The notes under the pieces are model-generated. The model saw only the letters and a program-made list of their open reading frames with translations, was not told the DNA's origin and searched no databases. A program made the translations under genes and the position numbers. This document shows positions 36,101-44,102 of a DNA stretch of 64,000 nt, piece by piece. The first letter of the stretch is position 1. Every line of letters starts with the position of its first letter. The stretch covers positions 5,451,001-5,515,000 of the forward strand of contig NZ_CP086120.1 of NCBI RefSeq assembly GCF_021216675.1. Reading direction: 5' to 3'. Source of the DNA: Streptomyces gobiensis. Its GTDB lineage: Bacteria > Actinomycetota > Actinomycetes > Streptomycetales > Streptomycetaceae.

Positions 36101-37732
36101 CCCGCCCTCCGTGAGGCCTACCGCGCCGCCTCCCAGCTCTATGAGAAGGTCGGCGTCGGCGCCGACCTGCGCGCCGAACAGGCCCGCGCCGAAGGCGACG
36201 AGAGCGCGGCGCTGGCCGAGCTGAACCGGCTCACCAACAAGGTCCGCAGCCGCGCCGCCCAGCTCCTGGAGACCGCCGACGGCGCCGACGGCCCCTCCCG
36301 GCAGGGCGCGGCGGCGCGCGCCGAGGCCCTGGTGCAGATGCTGGAGTCCCGTGCCTCGGCCGCCAGTGAGCAACTGGGCCGACTGCGCGGCGAGGCTGAA
36401 CGCCTCGCCCCCGGGAACGGCCAAGCGCACACCGAACTCCCCGAGGGCCAGGTGCCCGCCGACGCCGAGCAGGCCCAGACCCTTCTGCGGGACGCCACCG
36501 CCGAGCTCGCCGCACAGGGCGACGCCCTGGAAACAGCCCGTACCGCCCATGAGGAGCTGCTGCGTGCCCACCGCGCCGCCGAGGACGCAGCGGGGGCCTT
36601 CGACGAGACCGCGGCACTCCTACGCGATCTGCTGCGGGACCCGCAGCATGCCGAAGAAGAGACGGGCACCCTGCCCGAGCCCTACCCGGGCAGCCCCGCC
36701 GAGGCCCGGCAGGAAGCCGCGGAGTCCCGTCGCTCACTGCGCGGGTGTGCGGCCGACCTCTCGGCCGCCGAGACCGCGGTGCGGGAGGCAAGCGATGTCC
36801 TCGTACGGCATGCCAACTCCACCCGCTACGAGCAGGTCCGCACCCCCGCCCGGCAGCAAATCCGGGAGCTGCCCGCCGCCGCGCTGCCCGAGCACGCCAC
36901 CGCCTGGGCCGAGGCCTTCGCGCCCCGGTTGCGTGTGCTCACCGATGAGCTGGCACAGCTGGAGCGCAACCGCGACAGCATCGTCGACCGGCTCCGCGGC
37001 CTGGTGGAGTCCTCCCTGGCGACCCTTCGCTCCGCCCAGCGGCTGTCCCGGCTCCCCGAGGGCCTGGGGGAGTGGTCGGGGCAGGAGTTCCTGCGGATCC
37101 GCTTCGACGACCCCGACCAGGCCACCCTCAGCGAACGGCTGGGTGAGGTCATCGACGAGGCCACCCGCTCGGCCGTCCGCAAAAACAGTGACCTGCGCCG
37201 GGACGGCATGACCCTGCTGCTGCGCGGCGTGCATGCCGCACTCCAGCCGCGCGGTGTCGCCGTCGAGATCCTCAAGCCCGACGCGGTGCTCCGGGCCGAG
37301 CGGGTCCCGGTCGGGCAGATGGGCGATGTCTTCTCCGGCGGACAGCTGCTCACCGCCGCCATCGCCCTGTACTGCACGATGGCGGCACTGCGCAGCAACG
37401 ACCGGGGCCGCGACAAGCACCGGCACGCGGGCACGCTCTTCCTGGACAACCCCATCGGCCGCGCCAACGCCACGTATCTGCTGGAGCTCCAGCGAGCGGT
37501 CGCCGACGCCCTGGGCGTACAGCTTCTCTACACCACCGGCCTCTTCGACACCACGGCACTCGCCGAGTTCCCGCTCGTCATCCGGCTGCGCAACGACGCC
37601 GACCTGCGCGCCGGCCTGAAGTACATCAGCGTGGAAGAGCACCTACGCCCCGGCCTCCCCCAGCAGCGCCCCGACCCCGACCCCATCCACGGCGAAATCA
37701 CCACCACCCGCCTGTACCGCCGCCCCGAGTAA
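33152..37732 (+). CDS. SMC-like coiled-coil ATPase of a condensin/Wadjet-type system (JetC/MksB-like)
   Basis: A 1526-aa protein with the split ABC-ATPase layout of SMC, MukB and JetC. The Walker A is LFLENGGGKSVLL at about 61-73 (K69, S70); the usual first Gly is absent. Residues about 280-660 and 790-1290 are Ala/Glu/Arg-rich coiled coil. Between them (about 670-790) is a non-coiled block (YLGEHGIPALPGWRYLAQAV, then VDGVIITDPDSHTRARDVLA) that should be the hinge. The signature motif FSGGQLLTAAIALYC is at about 1394-1408. The Walker B is TLFLDNPIGRAN, with D1432 followed by N1433 where the catalytic Glu is normally found. It is the last gene of the operon. I did not find a JetD/MksG nuclease in the flanking genes. 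Confidence 0.8.
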   Translation: MYELSRIRLYSIGPAGARYADTVLDLRGVGDPVPSPAPAQADFFEDEPVGPPRRPAPAGVLFLENGGGKSVLLKLIFSVMLPGHRNTLGGASSGVLRKFLLADDCGHVALEWQHTLTGETVVVGKVSEWRGRQVSSDPRKFAEAWYSFRPGPGMSLDSLPVAESTAMRPAAEGASAARGRRRTMKGFRDVLTETGKAYPNLDVVWEEIHDRWKEHLGELGLDPELFRYQREMNADEGEAAGLFAVKNDADFTDLLLRAVTDTRDTDGLADLVHGFAHKLGRRAELTAERDFTAGSLDLLTRIAEAAGHRDRARTVHTAAEQRTRTLAHRLAARGGQERGRAAELAQRVAEAAHTVTEADRTRGRADLIAAELAYRHACLALTAAEKAATAQRRELSDARTLHAAWQAAETVLRHRAAADRSARVATAIREAERDAAPALAARAKAAAELVRALHAAAEDGERAAGAEEERSSALQNAAETAHRDATTAATEAQRARSEAGHLRQRLAEVEQETAEAVRAGWLDDSAPDADPARAALAASDAEKAATAAWDAAREAARRTAERDRETAAELTRAELAAARAADAARATEAAYEAERNTAEALGAEPRLAELLGLPEAATAAGTLSAEELDRNADALRDLLDERVATAERQLFELRTAAADDSRILAALGDGGLLPPGPDVLTAVEYLGEHGIPALPGWRYLAQAVDPADHAAVLAARPELVDGVIITDPDSHTRARDVLANAALLPRSAVAVGTAAALLAPTPAGAGEDTAVFLVPPNPAMHDEGAADGERQALRERATARDEEIRALAARLAADRSLAARLTSWRSGCPTGRLAELAAAAETARDAADTAVDQHTDAAAARAEAQTAAAEAARIRDERQEAAQRARRCADALAGLAFRLRERNTWQVRLRELAAEAAESDARAAEFLEQARAADEDRRAAQRAADDARRTARALRAERAEIAGAPDEIPDAGAERPDKPTASLPALREAYRAASQLYEKVGVGADLRAEQARAEGDESAALAELNRLTNKVRSRAAQLLETADGADGPSRQGAAARAEALVQMLESRASAASEQLGRLRGEAERLAPGNGQAHTELPEGQVPADAEQAQTLLRDATAELAAQGDALETARTAHEELLRAHRAAEDAAGAFDETAALLRDLLRDPQHAEEETGTLPEPYPGSPAEARQEAAESRRSLRGCAADLSAAETAVREASDVLVRHANSTRYEQVRTPARQQIRELPAAALPEHATAWAEAFAPRLRVLTDELAQLERNRDSIVDRLRGLVESSLATLRSAQRLSRLPEGLGEWSGQEFLRIRFDDPDQATLSERLGEVIDEATRSAVRKNSDLRRDGMTLLLRGVHAALQPRGVAVEILKPDAVLRAERVPVGQMGDVFSGGQLLTAAIALYCTMAALRSNDRGRDKHRHAGTLFLDNPIGRANATYLLELQRAVADALGVQLLYTTGLFDTTALAEFPLVIRLRNDADLRAGLKYISVEEHLRPGLPQQRPDPDPIHGEITTTRLYRRPE

Positions 37733-38068
37733 CCAGTTGTGGCCACCCCCAGCCCCGCGAGGGGCGTGGGCCCCGCCCTGCTACGCAACCACCCACCCAC
37801 ACCAGCCACGACGCTCCGGCCCACCCCGCCACGGAGCTCGCGACGCCTGGTGGGCACAACACCCGGCCACCCTCCCGCACCGGCGAAACCGGGGCCCCGG
37901 GGCAGAGCCCCGGTTTCCGGTAAGGGGAGGGAATTGGGGAAACCCACCCACGGCACCCTGGAGCGGGCGGAGCCCCGCCACGCGGCGGAGCCGCATATCG
38001 GTACAGCCGGGAAGGTGGGGGCACCTCCCAGCGGTAGCTGGGGGAGGGCGCAGGGGAAACCCACCGCT
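37733..38068. repeat. intergenic repeat module (copy 1) between convergent genes
   Basis: These 336 bases hold no gene. The segments near 37848-37867 (GGGCACAACACCCGGCCAC), 37890-37960 and 37968-38012 recur, in the same order, at 50245-50262, 50281-50350 and 50362-50407. It contains two hairpins: GAAACCGGGGC/GCCCCGGTTTC (37885-37917) and CCTCCCAGC/GCTGGGGGAGG (38024-38046). It separates the SMC-like gene from the converging Rieske oxygenase gene and probably terminates both. Confidence 0.7.
37885..37917. terminator. 11-bp perfect hairpin, bidirectional terminator candidate
   Basis: GAAACCGGGGC (37885-37895) pairs with GCCCCGGTTTC (37907-37917) around an 11-base loop. It stands between convergent genes, so it can serve both strands. 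Confidence 0.6.
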
Positions 38069-39199
38069 CTACACCGCGAGATGCTCCGCCACCCACCGAT
38101 GAAAGTCACCCAGATGGTGCTCGCTGGGAACCAGCACACCCCCGGACCGATACGCCCGCGACCCCATAGCCGGCTGCGTACGCTCACACGCCGCGAAATC
38201 CTGCACGTTCACCCGGTGAAACAGCTCCACGGACCTGGACAGATCCACCCCGGACTCCACCACCTCAGGCGCGTACAGCCAGTCGCACTCCACCACCGTA
38301 CGGTCGACGGCCAGCGGAAACATCCGGTGGACAATGACATGGTCGGGCACCAGATTGAGGAAGACCTGCGGCCTGACCGTGATCGCGTAATAGCGCCGGT
38401 CCTGTTCCTCCGCGATCCCCTCGATACGGCCGAAGCCCGCGCCGCCGTCCACCGTGAACCCCTCGGCCTGCTCGGCGAACGCCGCGCCATGGCCCACGTA
38501 GTACTGCGCGGCGACGCCATCAGCGAACTCCGGGAGCACCTCGGTCAGTTCGGGATGGATGGTCGCGCAGTGGTAGCACTCCATGAAGTTCTCAATGACC
38601 AGCTTCCAGTTGGCCCGGACGTCGTAGCTGATCCGCCTGCCCAGGGCGAGACCCTCGGCCCCATAGCGCTCCACCGCCGCCGTGTCACCGAGTCGCTCGG
38701 CGACCGCGGCGACGACCGTCTTCTCGAAGGAAGGCGGGTCCTCGGCCAGGCACACCCAGACGTACCCCAGCCATTCCCGCAGCGACACCGGCACCAGCCC
38801 GCGCTCAGCCCGGTCCACATCGGGCATCCGCCGCAGATTGGGCGCGGCCACCAGACGGCCGTCCAGGTCATAGGTCCAGGCATGGTACGGACACCGCAGC
38901 CCCCGCCGCACCTCGCCGGACTCCTCGGTGCACAGCTGCGCCCCGCGGTGGCGGCAGACATTGAGGAAGGCACGGAGCTCGCCACAACGGTTACGGGTGA
39001 CCAGCACGCTCTCCCGGCCGATCCGCACGGTGCGAAACGCGCCGGGCCCGGTCAGATCGGCGCTGCGCACCGCACCGCACCACATCGACTCGAAGATATG
39101 TTCCTGCTCTTGACGGAAGACCTCCGGATCGGTGTACCAGTGGCCGGGGAGCGTGGCGATAAGGCTGGTGGAAGGTGAGGACTCAGCGGCCGTGGACAT
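38069..39199 (-). CDS. Rieske oxygenase alpha subunit, probable glycine betaine demethylase (GbcA-like)
   Basis: A 376-aa cytoplasmic oxygenase. The Rieske [2Fe-2S] ligands are C-x-H in NVCRHRGAQLC and C-x2-H in RCPYHAWTYDLDGR (residues about 85-110). The mononuclear iron site is in ENFMECYHCATIHPEL (about 205-222), with two His and a later Asp. ATG 39199 (MSTAAESSPS) is 11 bases after the sarcosine oxidase stop. Related enzymes demethylate glycine betaine, carnitine or stachydrine. The neighbouring dimethylglycine and sarcosine enzymes make glycine betaine the best substrate, giving dimethylglycine and formaldehyde. It needs an external electron donor; the ferredoxin at 45050-45370 is the candidate. 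Last gene of the operon. Confidence 0.82.
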   Translation of the reverse strand: MSTAAESSPSTSLIATLPGHWYTDPEVFRQEQEHIFESMWCGAVRSADLTGPGAFRTVRIGRESVLVTRNRCGELRAFLNVCRHRGAQLCTEESGEVRRGLRCPYHAWTYDLDGRLVAAPNLRRMPDVDRAERGLVPVSLREWLGYVWVCLAEDPPSFEKTVVAAVAERLGDTAAVERYGAEGLALGRRISYDVRANWKLVIENFMECYHCATIHPELTEVLPEFADGVAAQYYVGHGAAFAEQAEGFTVDGGAGFGRIEGIAEEQDRRYYAITVRPQVFLNLVPDHVIVHRMFPLAVDRTVVECDWLYAPEVVESGVDLSRSVELFHRVNVQDFAACERTQPAMGSRAYRSGGVLVPSEHHLGDFHRWVAEHLAV

Positions 39200-39210
39200 C
39201 AGCGGTCTCC

Positions 39211-40374
39211 TCAGACGGGTGCGGGCATCGGACGGCGTGGATCGAACAGCGCAATGGGGTGATCGGTGCGGCCGGTCAGCGCGAGATCGGCAAGGATCTC
39301 CCCGACGACGGGCACAAACTTGAAGCCGTGCCCGGAGAAGCCGCAGGCGACGGTGACGGCGTCTGAGTACGCCGGATGCCGAGCGATCACAAAGTGCTGA
39401 TCCGGCGTGGTGCTGTACATACAGGTGGCTGCCCGCAGAAAGGTGCCGGGCAGGGTGGGCAGCCGGCCGGCCAGCTGCCCGGCCATCGCGGCGATCTCCT
39501 CGGGGTACACGGTGCGGTCGATGGTCTCCGGGGTGCACACGGTGCCCTTCCGGAAGAACGCGACCTTCGCTCCGCCGCCCGGACCGTCGATCGCCGGGAA
39601 GCCGTAGATCTGCACTCCCTGCTCGTCCTCCCATACGTAGATGGGGTGCTGACCGGGTTCGTACGGCCGGGTGCCGCCATCGGGCTCGAACCAGTACATG
39701 ATCTGCCGCTCGATGGTGACCGTCACTCCGAGACCGGCGAGCAGCCGGGGAGCCCAGGCCCCGGGGCAGATCACCAACTGCCCGGCGGTGTACACGTTCT
39801 CAGTGGTGTGGACGCGTACACCCCGGCCGCCCGCAAGCGCTTCCCAGCGGGTCACGGGCTCCTCGTAGTGCAGCTCGGCGCCGCCCCGCGTGGCGAGCTG
39901 GAGCTGTGCGGCGACGGTGAACTCGGGGCGGAGCAGACCGGCCCGTGCCTCGTAGAGCGCCACCTCGTCCTCGGCCGGTGTCAGGGTCGGAAAGCGCTTG
40001 CGGATCTCCTTGGCGTCCAGCAACTCGTGCGGCAGATCCCACTGCCGGGCCGTACGCAGACTCCCGGAGACAGCGACGCTGCCGGGCCGGCCGATCATCA
40101 CACCACCGCACAGTGTGGCGATCCTGCGGCCGCTGTCCCGCTCCAGCCGCTCGTACAGCTCGTACGACCGCAGCAGCAACGGCACATAGTCCGGTCCCTC
40201 GAAGTACGACTGGCGGGTGATGCGGGAGCCGCCGTGGCTGGAGCCGCGGTGGTGTACCGGGCCGAACTTCTCCAGTCCCAGCACCCGGGCGCCCCGGGCG
40301 GCGAGCTGGTGGGCGGCGGCGCTTCCCATGCCGCCGAGCCCGAGCACGATCACGTCATGGGTAACGGGGGCCAT
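39211..40374 (-). CDS. monomeric sarcosine oxidase-type FAD enzyme
   Basis: A 387-aa flavoprotein. The FAD-binding Rossmann motif opens the protein (VIVLGLGGMGSAAAHQLAAR), followed by VLGLEKFGPVHHRGSSHGGSRI, a region conserved around the flavin in monomeric sarcosine oxidase and N-methyltryptophan oxidase. The Cys that holds the covalent flavin in that family has a good candidate in CMYSTTPDQHFVIARHP (residue about 325). The C-terminal CGFSGHGFKFVPVVGEILAD fits the same family. Reaction: sarcosine plus O2 gives glycine, formaldehyde and H2O2. It lies between the dimethylglycine dehydrogenase (34 bases) and the Rieske oxygenase (11 bases), which supports the sarcosine assignment over N-methyltryptophan. 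Confidence 0.85.
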   Translation of the reverse strand: MAPVTHDVIVLGLGGMGSAAAHQLAARGARVLGLEKFGPVHHRGSSHGGSRITRQSYFEGPDYVPLLLRSYELYERLERDSGRRIATLCGGVMIGRPGSVAVSGSLRTARQWDLPHELLDAKEIRKRFPTLTPAEDEVALYEARAGLLRPEFTVAAQLQLATRGGAELHYEEPVTRWEALAGGRGVRVHTTENVYTAGQLVICPGAWAPRLLAGLGVTVTIERQIMYWFEPDGGTRPYEPGQHPIYVWEDEQGVQIYGFPAIDGPGGGAKVAFFRKGTVCTPETIDRTVYPEEIAAMAGQLAGRLPTLPGTFLRAATCMYSTTPDQHFVIARHPAYSDAVTVACGFSGHGFKFVPVVGEILADLALTGRTDHPIALFDPRRPMPAPV

Positions 40375-40408
40375 AGGGGTCCTCCAAGGAGCTCAGCACC
40401 GACAGCGC

Positions 40409-42844
40409 TTACGTGAGGATGTGCTCCATCCGGGGGTCGAAGAGGGGTTCGGTGGCGACGGTCGCGGGGACCTTCTCGCCGAAGTACTCGATATGCACCG
40501 CGGTACCGGGCACGGCGGCCCTCGCGGGCAGCCAGGCGTAGGCGATGGCGCGGCCGACCGTGTAGCCGTAAGCGGCGCTGGTGACATAGCCCTTGGGTAC
40601 GCCGTCCACGTACACCGGCTCCTTGCCCATGACCATGGCGGCCGGGTCGTCCAGGGTGAGGCAGGCCAGCCTGCGCGCCGCCGTCTTCTCGCCCAGCCCC
40701 TCAAGGGCCGCGCGCCCCATGAAGTCGCCCTTGTCCATACGGACGGCGAAACCAAGTCCGGCCTCGTACGGGTTGTGCTCGGTGGTCATATCGGCGCCCC
40801 ACGCGCGGTACCCCTTCTCCAGCCGCAGGCTGTTGAAGGCGGAGCGCCCGCCCGCGACCACCCCGTACGGCTGACCGGCCTCCCACAGGGTGTCCCACAG
40901 CCGCAGGCCCAGATCGGCACTGGTGTACAGCTCCCAGCCCAGCTCGCCCACGTAGGACAGCCGCATCGCGGTCACCGGCACACAGCCGATGAACGCCCGC
41001 CTTGCCTTGAAGTAGCCCAGGCCCCGGTGGGAGAAGTCCTCGCGGGTCAGCGGCTGGACGAGAGCGCGGGCGAGCGGCCCCCATACCCCTACGCAGCAGG
41101 TGCCCGGCGTGATGTCAGTTACGCGTACATCGTCGGGTGCGTGCCGCAGCAGCCAGTCCAGATCGAGCTCGCTGTTGCACCCCACCTGGAAGGCGTCCGG
41201 TGCCAGCCGTGCGACCGTCAGATCGCTGCGCACCCCGCCGGAGGGGTTCAGAAGCAGGGTGTAGGTGACCGAACCAGGCCTCTTCGCCAGCTGGTTGGTG
41301 GTCATGCGCTGCAGGAAGTCCAGTGCGCCCGGCCCCGTCACCGACAGCCGCTTGAGCGGGGTCATGTCGTACAGGGCGACCCGCTCCCGGGTGGCCCTGG
41401 CCTCGGCGGCGGCGATGGGCGACCAGTAGCGGGCCGACCAGCTGTCGCGCTCCGGCAGCTCCAGCCCGGCGGCGAGCGGGGCGTTGGACTCGTACCAGTG
41501 CGGTCGCTCCCAGCCCGCCCCCTCCAGGAAGTACGCGCCCAGCTCCCGCTGGCGGCTGAAGAAGGGGCTCACCCGCAGTGGTCGCGGCTGCTCCATCGGC
41601 TGCAGGGGATGGATGACGTCATAGACCTCGACAAAGTTCTGTGCGCCACGCTCGGCGATATAGGAAGGAGAACGCTGTGCCTCCTCGAAGCGTCGTACAT
41701 CGCACGCGTGGATATCGGCGGCGGGCTCCCCCGTGGTCAGCCACTCGGCCACCGCCTTGCCCACCCCGGCGGAGTGGGTGACCCACACCGCCTCCGCGAG
41801 CCAGAAGCCGCGCAGCTCACGGGATTCGCCGAGCACCGGCATACCGTCGGGCGTAAAGGAGAAGACGCCGTTGAAGCCCTCCTCGATGCGGCCCTGCGCC
41901 AGGGCAGGCAGCAGGCCGACCGCGTCCTGCCAGCTGGGGGCGAAATCCTCCGGGGTGAAGGGCAGCGCGGACGGCATCACGGGGGCGTCGTCGTAGGCGG
42001 ACACGGTGAACGGATCGACAGGCATGGGCCGATGGGCATAGGAGCCCATGCCGATACGGATGTTTCCCGCCTCGCTGTGCTCGCGGAAGTACAGATCCCG
42101 GTCCTGAAAGCGCAGAATCGGGCGGCCCGCCACGCTCCCCGTCGGCACGGTCAGCGGTGCCGTCCTGGCGTACTGATGCGCTACCGGCAGCAGCGGCACC
42201 GTCACCCCGGCCATCGCGCCGATCACCGGGCCCCAGAAACCGGCCGCGCAGACGACGATGTCGGCGCCGAAGGTGCCCCGGTCGGTGACGACGCCCGTGA
42301 CCCGCCCGCCGTCCCGCTCAATGGCGGTGACGGTGTGCCGCTCCAGGAACCGCGCACCGCGTGCCGTCGCCCGCCGGGCCTGGGCACGGCAGGCGGGCAG
42401 CGCACGGGCCAGCCCGTCACCGGGGGTGTGGAACCCGCCGAGTATCCGGCCCGCGTCCAGCATCGGCCACAGCTCGGCGCACCGCTGCGGGGTGAGCAGT
42501 TCTCCTCGTACGCCCCAGGAGGCGGCCAGCCCCGCCTTACGGTGCAGTTCGGCCCAGCGCTCCTCGCTGGTGGCGATCTCCAGGCCGCCGACCGGCTGGA
42601 AGCAGGGCTCGCCGTCCTCCAGCAGGGCGGTGAACTTCCGTACGGTGTACGCGGCGAACTCGGTCAGTGTCTTGCAGGGGTTGGTCTGGAAGACCAGACC
42701 CGGGGCGTGTGAGGTCGAGCCCCCCGGCGACTTCAGGGGCCCCTGCTCCAGCACCGTCACCCGCGTCCAGCCACGCGCGGTGAGCTCATCGGCCAGCGAG
42801 CAGCCGACGACTCCGGCCCCGATGATGACCACCCGTGGATTCAC
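40409..42844 (-). CDS. dimethylglycine dehydrogenase-type FAD/GcvT fusion enzyme
   Basis: An 811-aa protein. The N-terminal half is a DAO-like FAD domain (VVIIGAGVVGCSLADELTAR, with the family segment GGSTSHAPGLVFQTNPCKTL). From residue about 420 on is a GcvT-like aminomethyltransferase domain (ALYDMTPLKRLSVTGPGALD; GELGWELYTSADLGLRLWDT), which in this family binds tetrahydrofolate and catches the one-carbon unit. Reaction: dimethylglycine to sarcosine, with the methyl group released as formaldehyde or passed to folate. Its ATG overlaps the stop of the alcohol dehydrogenase-like gene by four bases, so the two are coupled. Sarcosine dehydrogenase activity is an alternative, but a separate sarcosine oxidase follows. 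Confidence 0.85.
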   Translation of the reverse strand: MNPRVVIIGAGVVGCSLADELTARGWTRVTVLEQGPLKSPGGSTSHAPGLVFQTNPCKTLTEFAAYTVRKFTALLEDGEPCFQPVGGLEIATSEERWAELHRKAGLAASWGVRGELLTPQRCAELWPMLDAGRILGGFHTPGDGLARALPACRAQARRATARGARFLERHTVTAIERDGGRVTGVVTDRGTFGADIVVCAAGFWGPVIGAMAGVTVPLLPVAHQYARTAPLTVPTGSVAGRPILRFQDRDLYFREHSEAGNIRIGMGSYAHRPMPVDPFTVSAYDDAPVMPSALPFTPEDFAPSWQDAVGLLPALAQGRIEEGFNGVFSFTPDGMPVLGESRELRGFWLAEAVWVTHSAGVGKAVAEWLTTGEPAADIHACDVRRFEEAQRSPSYIAERGAQNFVEVYDVIHPLQPMEQPRPLRVSPFFSRQRELGAYFLEGAGWERPHWYESNAPLAAGLELPERDSWSARYWSPIAAAEARATRERVALYDMTPLKRLSVTGPGALDFLQRMTTNQLAKRPGSVTYTLLLNPSGGVRSDLTVARLAPDAFQVGCNSELDLDWLLRHAPDDVRVTDITPGTCCVGVWGPLARALVQPLTREDFSHRGLGYFKARRAFIGCVPVTAMRLSYVGELGWELYTSADLGLRLWDTLWEAGQPYGVVAGGRSAFNSLRLEKGYRAWGADMTTEHNPYEAGLGFAVRMDKGDFMGRAALEGLGEKTAARRLACLTLDDPAAMVMGKEPVYVDGVPKGYVTSAAYGYTVGRAIAYAWLPARAAVPGTAVHIEYFGEKVPATVATEPLFDPRMEHILT

Positions 42845-43926
42845 AGGATCACCACCGAACGCAGCACGTCACCCCGCTGCATCTTGGTGAACGCGGCCTC
42901 CACCTCATCCAGCGAGAGGGTCTCGCTGACGAAGGCGTCCAGATCGAGCTTGCGCCGGAGATGGAGGTCGATGAGGACCGGGAAGTCACGGCTGGGCAGA
43001 CAGTCCCCGTACCAGGAGGACTTGAGGGACCCGCCGCGGGAGAACAGATCGATCAGGGGCAGGTCGATACGCATATCCGGTTCGGGCACCCCGACCTGCA
43101 CCAGCACCCCGGCGTGATCACGCATATAGAAGGCCTGCCGGTAGGTCTCGGGGCGGCCGACAGCGTCGATGACCACATCGGCGCCGTAGCCGCCGGTGAG
43201 GCCACGGACCGCCTCGATGGGGTCCGTACCCAGGGAGTGAACGGTGTCCGTGGCGCCGAAGCGGATGGCGGCATCCAGCTTGGCGTCATCGATGTCGATC
43301 GCGATGACCCGGCGGGCACCGGCCAGCGAGGCCCCGGCGATCGCCGCGTTGCCCACGCCACCGCAGCCGATGACGGCCACGGTGTCACCGTTGCCGACGC
43401 CGCCGGTGTGCACGGCGGCGCCGTAACCGGCCATCACTCCGCAGCCGATCAGGCTGGCCGCCTCCGGGCGGGCCGACGGGTCGACCTTGATGGCCTGGCC
43501 TGCGGCGACCAGGGTCCGTTCGGCGAAGGCGCCGATGCCCAGGGCCGCGCTGAGCGGGGTGCCGTCCAGCAGCGTTATCGGCTGGGCGGCATTACGGCTG
43601 TTGAAGCAGTACCAGGGGCGGCCCCGGCGGCAGGAGCGGCAGGTACCGCAGGGCGCCCGCCAGGCCAGGACCACAAAGTCGCCCGGCAGTGGCTCGGTGA
43701 CCTCGGGGCCCACGGCCGTGACCACGCCCGCCGCCTCATGGCCGAGGAGGAAAGGAAAGCCGTCATGGACGGCGCCCTCCCGGTAGTGCAGGTCCGTATG
43801 GCACACCCCACAGGCCTGAACGTCGATCAGAACTTCACCGGGGCCTGGGTCGGGGACAAGGACGGGCAGCACCTCGACGGGTGCGCCCTTCTTGACGGCG
43901 ACAACGGCGCGGGATTCTTGCGGCAT
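42841..43926 (-). CDS. zinc alcohol dehydrogenase, probable S-(hydroxymethyl)mycothiol (formaldehyde) dehydrogenase
   Basis: A 361-aa medium-chain dehydrogenase. Catalytic zinc ligands are in GVCHTDLHYREG and GHEAAGVV; the structural zinc four-Cys loop is CGTCRSCRRGRPWYC. The NAD-binding motif is VAVIGCGGVGNAAIAGAS, followed by an acidic residue (IAIDIDD) typical for NAD. Its length and motifs fit the mycothiol-dependent formaldehyde dehydrogenase group of actinobacteria, which oxidises the mycothiol-formaldehyde adduct. The first gene of the operon, it would remove the formaldehyde made by the three following enzymes. The start ATG 43926 has GAGGAGTGAGAC upstream. Mycothiol dependence is inferred from family and genus. 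Confidence 0.85.
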   Translation of the reverse strand: MPQESRAVVAVKKGAPVEVLPVLVPDPGPGEVLIDVQACGVCHTDLHYREGAVHDGFPFLLGHEAAGVVTAVGPEVTEPLPGDFVVLAWRAPCGTCRSCRRGRPWYCFNSRNAAQPITLLDGTPLSAALGIGAFAERTLVAAGQAIKVDPSARPEAASLIGCGVMAGYGAAVHTGGVGNGDTVAVIGCGGVGNAAIAGASLAGARRVIAIDIDDAKLDAAIRFGATDTVHSLGTDPIEAVRGLTGGYGADVVIDAVGRPETYRQAFYMRDHAGVLVQVGVPEPDMRIDLPLIDLFSRGGSLKSSWYGDCLPSRDFPVLIDLHLRRKLDLDAFVSETLSLDEVEAAFTKMQRGDVLRSVVIL

Positions 43927-43982
43927 GTCTCACTCCTCAGCAGCTTCCTGCGCACAGGGGTTGGCTGTTGGTAAGGCCGGGA

Positions 43983-44011
43983 GTTGCGTATGACGCTCTG
44001 CATTGCGCTAT
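43983..44011. promoter_or_regulatory. candidate IclR operator upstream of the betaine operon
   Basis: Starting GTTGCGTATGACGCT and ending TGCATTGCGCTAT, this 29-base site matches the site at 44983-45011 in 21 of 29 positions, including GTTGCG, the central CGCT and the final TAT. It lies 57 bases before the dehydrogenase start. The palindrome is less perfect than in the other copy. Confidence 0.6.
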
Positions 44012-44102
44012 GGGCAAATCATCGGAGCCATGCCGGACGTCCGTCAAGCGGCAGCGGAAAACCGGCGCCAAAGCCGCGACGGCGGAGTGTTCCAGGGGGA
44101 CT

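Noticed and set aside
40217..42712. An 831-aa plus-strand ORF opposite the sarcosine and dimethylglycine genes
   Set aside because: Antisense of two clear flavoenzymes.
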